DNA of 33,165 nt from an uncultured Blautia sp. (GTDB lineage: Bacteria > Bacillota > Clostridia > Lachnospirales > Lachnospiraceae): positions 1 to 33,165 of the forward strand of contig CAOJIB010000012.1 in NCBI GenBank assembly GCA_948436455.1. Reading direction: 5' to 3'. The first letter of the stretch is position 1, and each line of letters starts with the position of its first letter. The notes beneath the pieces are model-generated. The model worked only from the letters and a program-made list of their open reading frames with translations. It made no database searches and was not told the DNA's origin. Below, one piece after another: positions 9,089 through 15,566 of the stretch. Made by a program: the position numbers and the translations under genes.

Positions 9089-9640
9089 TTATCGGCGTTT
9101 TTTTAGGTAGACCCTGCGCATATAGGAAAAAGTGCGCGCTTCCCCGTATGCGGCCAGCATCCGCAAAAAGCCTTCTAATTCTCGCCGAGTCTGGGGATGG
9201 ACGAACCACATCTTGTCCTTTCCCTTTAGATAGTATTTCAGCGGTTCCTGATCGGTGTACGCGTCGCCTAAATAATTCCGGGAGGCGCTGATGCGGTCCA
9301 TGACCATTTCGGCCACGTAGTTCCGGGGCATTTTGGCTCCTCGGACTACTTGGCTGTTGGCGTCATTATAATCAACTGCGTAATCTACCCAGTATTCGTA
9401 ATGATGCCGGTTCCTCCCTTTGTGATGCAGCCAGGCCCGGGAGACGCCGTAGGCTTCTCTCTCGGCGTTATTGGGGCTGCGGTAGCCCTGGTAATATTTA
9501 CAGCCTACGAGAAACTCCGAAGGGCTGTATTTGGACAGATCATGAAGCAGTCCCTGCCGGTACAGGCCCACACGGAAGCAGTATTTCATCACCATATGCC
9601 GGTGCCTGGTTATTTTTTGGAAATGTTTCCACGGATGCAT
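9089..9640 (-). CDS. DUF5662-type protein with conserved His/Asp motifs
   Basis: This 183-aa protein resembles the DUF5662 family, whose function is not established. Histidine-rich motifs stand out: RHRHMVMKYC near residue 13, LLHDLSKYSPSEF near residue 32, and WLHHKGRNRHHYEYW near residue 71. The HD pair in the second motif and the spacing of the others recall metal-dependent HD-domain phosphohydrolases, but that is only a resemblance. No signal peptide is seen. The ATG at 9640 lies 5 bp after the GH13 gene, and its AGGAG ribosome site is formed by the last codons of that gene, so translation is probably coupled. A MITE-like element lies just beyond its 3' end. Confidence 0.82.
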   Translation of the reverse strand: MHPWKHFQKITRHRHMVMKYCFRVGLYRQGLLHDLSKYSPSEFLVGCKYYQGYRSPNNAEREAYGVSRAWLHHKGRNRHHYEYWVDYAVDYNDANSQVVRGAKMPRNYVAEMVMDRISASRNYLGDAYTDQEPLKYYLKGKDKMWFVHPQTRRELEGFLRMLAAYGEARTFSYMRRVYLKKRR

Positions 9641-9645
9641 AATCT

Positions 9646-11526
9646 TTACTCCTGTTCAATAAATTTTGCCCGCCGTCCGCCGTTTTTTCCGATCAGGATC
9701 TGGATGGTCCGGGAAGGTACGGATAAGAGCCGCTGGTCTTTTAAAGGCTGCGCCTCCTCCTCGGAATAAAATCCATCGCCGGCCAAATCCGAGGTATCGG
9801 CGGTCAGATGCCAGAGACACCCCTTGGGAAGGCGGGGAAGGGCGAGCTCCTTTGGCTCCCAGTGAAAATTGTAAGCCAGATAGAGAAACTGGCAGCCGGT
9901 TTCTCTCGGTTCATAGGCGCAGCAGTACATGACGCCCAGATGGCGGGAAGTGCCCTCCTCTCCCGCATACCAGGCCCGCTGGCTGTGCAGGGAAATGTCC
10001 GGATAACCAGCCGCTTTATAATCGGTGCCCCGGGGTTCTTCGGGCAGGTGCAGGATCGGGTGGGCCCGTCGAAAAGCGACGGCCTGTTTGACGAAGCCAA
10101 ACAGGTCGGCATGTTTCTTTTGGCCGCTCCAGTCGATCCAGCCGGTTTCATTATCCTGGCAATAGGCGTTGTTATTTCCATTTTGGGAATTGGCGATTTC
10201 GTCGCCGCCGTAGATCAGCGGCGTTCCCTGTGCGAGGAGAAGCAGAAGGAACGCGTTGCGCATCTGTTTTTTTCGAAGCCGCCGGATGCTGGTTTTCCGG
10301 CTGGGGCCTTCCTCGCCGCAGTTCCAGGAAAAATTGTAGTCGGTGCCGTCCCGGTTGCCCTCTTTGTTTTCTTCGTTGTGTTTGCGGTCGTAGGAGACTA
10401 GATCGGCCAGGGTGAAGCCATCCTGCGAGGTCATGTAATTGATGGCGGCGCAGTGGGGCGGGTTCCTGCGCAGATACTGGATGGCGGCTGGGAGCACGTT
10501 TTCGTCTCCTTTAAGCCAGCGGCGCATTTCCCTGGAAAATCCGTCGTTATATTCGCCAAGCCTTTTTGACGCGCCGGATGACCCGCAAGCGGAAACGCCG
10601 GTGAAAAAGAGCTTGGTTCCAAGAAGGTGCGGGTCCGCAAGGAGCAGCTCCTGCGGTAGGCATTTTCCCAGTAGATGGAAGCCGTCCACATGATAGACTT
10701 CCCGCCAGTGGCGCAGAATATCAGGAATTTCTAAAGGAAGGATGGCGTCGTCAAAGAAAAATTCCATGATGCATGCAAGACCTTCTTCATGCAGCGCATG
10801 GACAAAACCGGTGAATTCCTTTCCTGGATCGCTTCCGGCGCAGTAGGCCGCTTTGGGGGCATAGTAAAAACCGCCGGTATACCCCCAGAAATTCAGCGTT
10901 CCTTCTAGAGGAAGATGGTATGTGCGAAGGCATTCCCCGTTCTCAACGGACAGCGAGCGGCGTTCCTCGAATTCGTACGCGGGCATCAATTCCACAGCGT
11001 TGATGCCTAAGGATTTCCAGTAAGGAATCTTTTCGATCAGGCCGGCGAAGGTGCCTTTTTTGCGGACCTTGGAATTTTTCTGCATGGTATAGCCCCGCAC
11101 GTGGATTTTATAAAGGATCATATCGGAAAAGCCGATCCCCGGCGGCTGATCTTCCCAGGATTCTTCCCGGAAAAAGCCGCAGCGCACCGCGTGTTCCTCA
11201 GTTGGCTGGACGCTTCCAAAAGGTCCGCGCCCTACCAGCGCCCGGGCCTTTGGATCCTGTACAACGGTTCCGTCTACCCGATAATTGTATTCGTAATTTT
11301 TCCCCGAAAAGCCCGCGAGGAAAATCGAGCGCACTTCGCCGGCCCAAGGATTTTCCGGCAGGGGGATTTCCCGGCAGGGCAAGGCCTCTCCTTTGCGATA
11401 CAATAATAGTTCCACCTTTGACCCTAAAGGGGCCAAAAAAGCAAAGCTGCAGCCTCCCGCGTTTATGCGGATCTCCGGCTTTTTGGAATTCCCCTGATAT
11501 ACCTGGTATTTTTTCACGTCTTCCAT
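9646..11526 (-). CDS. GH13 (GlgX/isoamylase-type) family protein lacking catalytic residues
   Basis: This 626-aa protein has the architecture of a glycogen-debranching GH13 enzyme. It has an N-terminal CBM48-like/isoamylase early-set domain (~residues 10-120), a TIM barrel starting at LYKIHVRGYT (~138), the NFWGYTGGFYYAP segment (~212), QGTPLIYGGDEIANSQNGNNN (~433) and a C-terminal beta domain. The catalytic signatures are altered. Region I is MEFFFDD instead of DVVYNH. Region II is GFHLLGK, with Leu286 where the Asp nucleophile should be. Region III is TKLFFTG, with Thr309 where the Glu acid/base should be. Region IV is SQDGFTL, with Gln368 for His but Asp369 kept. The frame is intact across all of these, so this is substitution, not frameshift. 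It is probably a non-hydrolytic glucan-binding or regulatory paralogue. The ATG at 11526 has GGGAGG upstream. Confidence 0.88.
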   Translation of the reverse strand: MEDVKKYQVYQGNSKKPEIRINAGGCSFAFLAPLGSKVELLLYRKGEALPCREIPLPENPWAGEVRSIFLAGFSGKNYEYNYRVDGTVVQDPKARALVGRGPFGSVQPTEEHAVRCGFFREESWEDQPPGIGFSDMILYKIHVRGYTMQKNSKVRKKGTFAGLIEKIPYWKSLGINAVELMPAYEFEERRSLSVENGECLRTYHLPLEGTLNFWGYTGGFYYAPKAAYCAGSDPGKEFTGFVHALHEEGLACIMEFFFDDAILPLEIPDILRHWREVYHVDGFHLLGKCLPQELLLADPHLLGTKLFFTGVSACGSSGASKRLGEYNDGFSREMRRWLKGDENVLPAAIQYLRRNPPHCAAINYMTSQDGFTLADLVSYDRKHNEENKEGNRDGTDYNFSWNCGEEGPSRKTSIRRLRKKQMRNAFLLLLLAQGTPLIYGGDEIANSQNGNNNAYCQDNETGWIDWSGQKKHADLFGFVKQAVAFRRAHPILHLPEEPRGTDYKAAGYPDISLHSQRAWYAGEEGTSRHLGVMYCCAYEPRETGCQFLYLAYNFHWEPKELALPRLPKGCLWHLTADTSDLAGDGFYSEEEAQPLKDQRLLSVPSRTIQILIGKNGGRRAKFIEQE

Positions 11527-11657
11527 ATAGCGGCCTCCCTGTTCGTTTTGTCGATGTAAGTGATCAAGTAGTCAGTAGATAGGAACAGTAATATGTTTCA
11601 TGGTCTGCACTGTGGCCGTTAGAAAAGCGGCGGCGTGCTTTGTGATGCAGGGAAGTT

Positions 11658-11699
11658 TGCGGGATTGCGGAAAATAAGGAAGTAATGGAGCAATCCGCA
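11658..11699. repeat. Inverted repeat downstream of clcA
   Basis: The arms TGCGGGATTGC (11658-11668) and GCAATCCGCA (11690-11699) pair over 10 bp with one bulged base. The pair lies between the ClC gene end and the GH13 start. On the minus strand, where transcription arrives from clcA, no T-run follows, so it is not a classical intrinsic terminator. It may be an RNA 3' stabiliser or a weak stop. The rest of the 188-bp gap (11527-11714) shows nothing I can assign with confidence. Confidence 0.4.
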
Positions 11700-11714
11700 G
11701 ATAACGTTTTTCTT

Positions 11715-13271
11715 TTATCCGGTGCATAGTGCCTTTACCCGGTCGTATACCTGGCTTTCGCAGGAGGCCTGCGTCATGACAAGCAGGATATCGCCGGCGA
11801 AAAGAGCAGTGTCCCCTCTGGGGAGCAGTTCGCTGGAATTGCGCAGGATCGTTACCAGCAGGCAGTCCTTGGGCCAGGCCACCTCCCGGACCTGTTTCCC
11901 AACCAGAGAAGATTCCTGATGGATGACGATTTCTATCAGAACCCGTTCTCCTGTTTTGGCGTCGGGCGGCGCCCCCCGACGGGCTAAAAGACCTTTTAGC
12001 AGGCTTTCATAGATCGGTTCGGAGCCGAGAAGGGACGCTACGATATAGGCTACGATAGAGATCATGGACAGAGAAAGCATCTGGCTTAAGGAGCCGGTCA
12101 TTTCAAAGATCAGGATAATGCCGGTCAGGGGCGCGCGGACGATGGCGGTAAAGAGGCCGGCCATGGACAGAAGTACGAAATTATTTATATTGGCGGCGTC
12201 CATTCCGAAATATTGTACGCCAAAGAGGCCGAAAATACCGCCGATCAGAGAACCCAGCACCAAAAGCGGAAAAAAGATGCCGCCGGGCGCGCCGCTGCCA
12301 AAGCAGATGAGGGAAAAGAGAAATTTCCCCGCAAGGAGAAGCACGGCGGCGCTTAGAGCGATGTCTCCGGCCGTCAGGGCGTTTACCAGCTCGTGGCCGC
12401 TTCCTAAAAGAGAAGGGGCGAAAAAGCCCAGAAGGCCCGCAAGGAGGAAGGGGATCAGCATCCGTATTTCCGGTCGCAGCGGGCATTTGTCCAGGAATAG
12501 GCGCTGCGCCGCCAGGGTCGCCCAGTTATAGAAGGCGCCCGCCGCGCCGAGCAGTACGCCAAGGAGAAGCAGCGTCCAGTAGAGATTCTTGGGAAGCTCG
12601 CCCATGATATCGAACTGGAAGACTGGTTCAAATCCCAGAATGTTAGAAGAAAGGTAATCCGCCGTCAGAGAAGCTGTCATTACGGAAATCAGCGCGGTAA
12701 CGGAAAAATTCTTATGGACTTCCTCCAAAGAAAACATCACGCCGGCCAGCGGTGCATGGAAAGCGGCGGATAGCCCGGCGCTGGCTCCGCAGGTCAAGAG
12801 GAACCTTTCTTCGGTAATGCTACAGCCCCGCAGCCGGGCAAAAGCCTTTCCGGCCAACGCGCCCAGCTGGATCGAAGGCCCTTCCCGTCCTAGGGACAGC
12901 CCGGCCAGCAAAGAAAGAAAGCCTCCGACAAATTTCGCCGGCAGCACTGTTTGCCAGCGCTGATCCAGCTTTCCCACTACTTCTCCTTCCAGTTGAGGGA
13001 TTCCACTGCCGGAGATCAGCGGCTCTACAGTAAGGAGACGCCCCACGAGCAGCGCAAGGAAAGCTAGCGCCAGCATCCACAACGTCATTCGTCCCGGTCG
13101 GCCCATCGTCCAGGCAAGGACGGCGTGCAGCCAAAGATCCGCATATTTCAAAGCGATCCGATAAGAAAGGACGACAAAACCGCTAATAATGCCTACGGTC
13201 AGTCCTTCGCCGATGAAAGCCGTCGGAAAATGCGCCGCCCGCTCCAATGTATGGGATGTGTCTTTCTTCAA
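11715..13271 (-). CDS. clcA: ClC-type Cl-/H+ antiporter with C-terminal RCK_C-like domain
   Basis: This 518-aa membrane protein belongs to the ClC family. The anion-selectivity motifs are all present: GSGIP (~residue 88), GREGP (~128, with gating Glu130) and GAPGGIFFP (~327). The pair Glu183-Glu184 in FSLEE corresponds to the internal proton-glutamate region, favouring a Cl-/H+ exchanger over a channel. After the last membrane helix, residues ~440-518 form a TrkA-C/RCK_C-like ligand-binding domain (SSLVGKQVREV, then FAGDILLVMT) rather than CBS domains. The start is taken as TTG at 13271, because AGAGGAGGAG lies 5-7 bases upstream. A TTG at 13316 is in frame but lies only ~17 bp from the predicted -10 and has no ribosome site. 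Confidence 0.9.
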   Translation of the reverse strand: MKKDTSHTLERAAHFPTAFIGEGLTVGIISGFVVLSYRIALKYADLWLHAVLAWTMGRPGRMTLWMLALAFLALLVGRLLTVEPLISGSGIPQLEGEVVGKLDQRWQTVLPAKFVGGFLSLLAGLSLGREGPSIQLGALAGKAFARLRGCSITEERFLLTCGASAGLSAAFHAPLAGVMFSLEEVHKNFSVTALISVMTASLTADYLSSNILGFEPVFQFDIMGELPKNLYWTLLLLGVLLGAAGAFYNWATLAAQRLFLDKCPLRPEIRMLIPFLLAGLLGFFAPSLLGSGHELVNALTAGDIALSAAVLLLAGKFLFSLICFGSGAPGGIFFPLLVLGSLIGGIFGLFGVQYFGMDAANINNFVLLSMAGLFTAIVRAPLTGIILIFEMTGSLSQMLSLSMISIVAYIVASLLGSEPIYESLLKGLLARRGAPPDAKTGERVLIEIVIHQESSLVGKQVREVAWPKDCLLVTILRNSSELLPRGDTALFAGDILLVMTQASCESQVYDRVKALCTG

Positions 13272-13333
13272 AACGGCTCCTCCTCTCTGGCAGATTTCCG
13301 GGGATTTTGTCAACAATATGTATCCTATGGAAT

Positions 13334-13363
13334 ATTATACCCATACTGCCCGGGGAATGTAAA
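13334..13363 (-). promoter_or_regulatory. Sigma-A-type promoter for clcA
   Basis: On the minus strand TTTACA (13358-13363) and a perfect TATAAT (13334-13339) are 18 bp apart. Transcription would start near 13327, giving a leader of about 55 bases before the TTG start at 13271. Confidence 0.65.
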
Positions 13364-13538
13364 GCAGAAATCTTCCTATTCGCCGGTTTTATTATATGGA
13401 AGAAATCCGTTCGTCGCCCTTGCAATTCCCGGGTATTTTTGATAAAGTGGAGACAGCGAAGTTCACAGGGCATCTTTGGCGAGGCGTATGGCGTCGTCGC
13501 TGCAAAGTGAACAGCGACGAACGATAAAAATGCAATCT

Positions 13539-13550
13539 GCCCGTACGGGC
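13539..13550. promoter_or_regulatory. 12-bp palindrome abutting the DUF1292 ribosome site
   Basis: GCCCGTACGGGC is a perfect 12-bp palindrome that ends four bases before the AAGGAGG ribosome site of the gene at 13567. It could be an operator half-site pair or a short RNA hairpin limiting ribosome access. No regulator is identified. Confidence 0.35.
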
Positions 13551-13566
13551 ATAAAGGAGGAAAATT

Positions 13567-13938
13567 ATGAACGATGCCGCAAATTCAGCAGGCTGCAGCC
13601 CCAGCGACTGCGCTTCCTGTCAAAGCAACTGCAGCTCTAATCCCAATCAGGATCACAGCACGATTACGCTGACGATGGACGACGGCACGGAGATTAACTG
13701 CGCGATTCTGACCATTTATCCGGTGGGAGAAAAGGAATATATCGCGCTGCTTCCCTTAGATGAGGAAGGGAAAAATGATTCCGGCGAGGTGTTTCTCTAC
13801 GCCTTTACCGAGGTAGACGGGAATCCGCTGCTGGCGAATATTGAGGACGACGACGAATACAGCGCCGCCGCCGCCGCTTTTGACGACATTTTAGAAAAGG
13901 CAAGAGAAGAAGAAGAGGCGGGCGCGCCAATCGAATAA
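13567..13938 (+). CDS. DUF1292 family protein with N-terminal Cys cluster
   Basis: This 123-aa soluble protein has the DUF1292 core (~residues 30-110): an acidic beta-rich domain beginning ITLTMDDGTEINCAIL and ending in an acidic Asp/Glu/Ala-rich tail. Members (YrzB-like) are widespread in Firmicutes and their function is unknown. Unusually, the first 25 residues carry four cysteines (C10, C15, C18, C22, spacing C-x4-C-x2-C-x3-C). This resembles, from memory, the N-terminal Cys motif of clostridial Mrp/NBP35 Fe-S carrier ATPases. The ATG at 13567 has a consensus AAGGAGG. The gene is monocistronic, closed by the terminator at 14001-14030. Confidence 0.88.
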   Translation: MNDAANSAGCSPSDCASCQSNCSSNPNQDHSTITLTMDDGTEINCAILTIYPVGEKEYIALLPLDEEGKNDSGEVFLYAFTEVDGNPLLANIEDDDEYSAAAAAFDDILEKAREEEEAGAPIE

Positions 13939-14000
13939 AGCGGAACGCGCAAAAAAACGCACCAAATAGGAAAAATTGATAAAAAATGCTACTATGCATG

Positions 14001-14030
14001 GCTCGGAATTTGTGGATTCCGGGCTTTTTT
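14001..14030 (+). terminator. Rho-independent terminator after the DUF1292 gene
   Basis: A 9-bp stem GCTCGGAAT/ATTCCGGGC (one G-U pair) with a 6-base loop is followed by six T residues (14025-14030). It insulates the downstream sugar operon. Confidence 0.88.
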
Positions 14031-14050
14031 GATGGTAAGAAACCTATAGC

Positions 14051-14093
14051 ATATGAAATATCGTGTGAAAAATTATAAAAAAAATATGAAATA
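14051..14093 (+). repeat. Direct repeat ATATGAAATA upstream of the sugar operon promoter
   Basis: ATATGAAATA occurs at 14051-14060 and 14084-14093, 33 bp apart (about three helical turns) and just upstream of the -35 at 14117. The surrounding DNA is A/T-rich. The repeats could be activator sites or an UP-element-like tract, but chance is possible in such DNA. Confidence 0.3.
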
Positions 14094-14116
14094 GTCAAGA
14101 ATATTTGTGCAAACAA

Positions 14117-14146
14117 TTGACATGAGGGATGAAAATGTGGTATAGT
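14117..14146 (+). promoter_or_regulatory. Sigma-A promoter of the sugar transport/catabolism cluster
   Basis: A perfect TTGACA (14117-14122) and TATAGT (14141-14146) are separated by 18 bp, with A-rich DNA upstream that could act as an UP element. Transcription would start near 14153, about 58 bases before the binding-protein ATG. Confidence 0.85.
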
Positions 14147-14210
14147 GTCCTCGTACTAAAAAAATTGTACATAAAAATATTGGAAGGAAAAAGAAAGGAG
14201 TAGGAAAGAA

Positions 14211-15413
14211 ATGAAAAAAAGAGTACTGGCGCTTTTACTGGGAACCACTCTTGTAGCAGCTTCTTTAGTTGGCTGCGGTGGCGGTGGTTCTGATGCAGCA
14301 GCAGATGACGCGGCAGCAGAAGAGACTACGGACGACGCAGCGGAGGAAGAGGCTCCTGCAGAAGAAGAAGAAGCAGAAGCTCCCGCAGAGGACGCGGCCG
14401 AAGAAGACGCAGCAGAAGCGCCCGCTGGCGACGTGAAGGTTGGCTTCGCTATGAAGACAAACAACGGACCGTACTTCATGAAGCTGGTAGCAACTGTAGA
14501 AGAAGAAGCAGCAGCAAAGGGCTGGGAGTGCACTGTACTGACAGCTAACGAAGACATCACAAAGGAAGCTGAGAATATTGAGACATTCATTACCCAGGGT
14601 ATGGACGTTATCTTCCTTGACAGTATTGATCCGGATGCATGTATCCCCAGCATCGACGCAGCAGCGGAAGCAGGGATTCCTCTGATCAATCTTGACTCCG
14701 GCGTTAACGGCGGCGATTATGTAACAACCGTATATTCTGACAACAAGGCGAACGGCAGACTTTCCGGTCTTGCATATGCGCAGTGGCTGGAAGACAACGG
14801 CAAGGGCGACGAAGAGATCATCTCCATCCTGTTAAGCGGTAAGAAGGGTAACGTTGCCGGCCAGGAAAGAAGAATGGGTCTTTTCGCAGGTATCGTTGAA
14901 GGACGTACAGGCTGCACAGAAGACGAAGCTTGGGTAGCATCTCAGGAAATCGAAGACCAGATCACCGGCAGCGGTACTGCTGAATATGCAGACGCGAACT
15001 TCAAGATCGTTGGTCAGGGCTGGGGCAACTGGACAGAGGACGACGGTCTGACAGCAGCAGAGGACTTCATCACTGCGAATCCGGACGTGAACTGCCTCCT
15101 TGGCGAGAATGACCAGATGCTGTTCGGCGGCATGACCGCTCTTGACAATGCAGGCCTTACAGGCGTTGCTATCGTTGCAGGCGCCGACGGTGCACAGCAG
15201 GCATTTGATCTGATCAAAGACAATGCAAACGCAGCAAATCCCTATATCGTATCTGGTCTGAACAGCCCGGTACTTGTAGGCCGTGAAGGTGTGAGAATCG
15301 CAGAAGAGCTCATCAACGGAGCTTCCTGGGATGATTACGAGCAGATCACCTTGACAGAGGCTGCTGGCGTTACCTCTGACCTGGTTGACAAGTATTATGA
15401 TGTTGGATTCTAA
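14211..15413 (+). CDS. Sugar ABC transporter substrate-binding lipoprotein
   Basis: This 400-aa lipoprotein is the extracellular receptor of a carbohydrate uptake ABC transporter (periplasmic-binding-protein type 1, ribose/galactose-binding class). A signal peptide (residues 1-21) ends in the lipobox LVGC with Cys22. A ~45-residue linker made almost entirely of Ala, Glu and Asp follows. The mature domain starts near KVGFAMKTNNGPYF (~residue 75) and includes GMDVIFLDSIDPDACIPSI, GIPLINLDSG and the C-terminal hinge. Codon choice differs from its neighbours (much GCA, GTT and GAA), typical of a strongly expressed gene. It is first after the promoter and is followed by a stable hairpin, consistent with higher abundance than the membrane subunits. 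The ligand cannot be read from the sequence; the downstream enzymes suggest galactitol, tagatose or a related compound. Confidence 0.92.
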   Translation: MKKRVLALLLGTTLVAASLVGCGGGGSDAAADDAAAEETTDDAAEEEAPAEEEEAEAPAEDAAEEDAAEAPAGDVKVGFAMKTNNGPYFMKLVATVEEEAAAKGWECTVLTANEDITKEAENIETFITQGMDVIFLDSIDPDACIPSIDAAAEAGIPLINLDSGVNGGDYVTTVYSDNKANGRLSGLAYAQWLEDNGKGDEEIISILLSGKKGNVAGQERRMGLFAGIVEGRTGCTEDEAWVASQEIEDQITGSGTAEYADANFKIVGQGWGNWTEDDGLTAAEDFITANPDVNCLLGENDQMLFGGMTALDNAGLTGVAIVAGADGAQQAFDLIKDNANAANPYIVSGLNSPVLVGREGVRIAEELINGASWDDYEQITLTEAAGVTSDLVDKYYDVGF

Positions 15414-15475
15414 TACAGCAATCGAATTCCATAAAAACAGGCGGTACAGGCTGTAAAAGGCCGACCGCTTCTGCG

Positions 15476-15509
15476 AACAGGCAAGGCTCCTCGTCGGGCC
15501 TTGCCTGTT
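15476..15509 (+). promoter_or_regulatory. Stable intercistronic hairpin (processing or partial stop)
   Basis: A perfect 12-bp stem (AACAGGCAAGGC with GCCTTGCCTGTT) with a 10-base loop lies between the binding-protein and ATPase genes. Only a few T residues follow, so full termination is unlikely. Such hairpins often protect the 3' end of binding-protein mRNA. A weaker stem-loop closed by GCGGT/ACCGC lies just upstream. Confidence 0.65.
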
Positions 15510-15566
15510 TAAGGATAAGGAAACCATTGCTGCTTTGGAATACATGAACTGTTTGGAGGAGAAGGC

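Larger units (their letters stand above)
13272..13566. other. Divergent intergenic region, clcA / DUF1292 gene
   Basis: This 295-bp region separates two divergent genes and holds the clcA promoter (13334-13363). On the plus side, a 9-bp hairpin (TCGTCGCTG 13494-13502 with CAGCGACGA 13512-13520) would lie in the DUF1292 leader. A 12-bp perfect palindrome lies at 13539-13550. A weak promoter candidate for the plus gene, TTGCAA (13420-13425) and TAAAGT (13443-13448) 17 bp apart, has low support. Confidence 0.45.

Noticed and set aside
9646-11526. Possible frameshift explaining the missing GH13 catalytic motifs
   Set aside because: Conserved segments before, between and after the altered motifs stay in one frame, so the changes are substitutions.
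11658-11699. Intrinsic terminator for clcA
   Set aside because: The T-rich tract lies on the wrong side for minus-strand transcription; kept only as an inverted repeat.
14285-14435. Repetitive GCA/GAA DNA as a tandem repeat or CRISPR-like array
   Set aside because: It is codon-level low complexity encoding the acidic linker of the lipoprotein; there are no repeat-spacer units.
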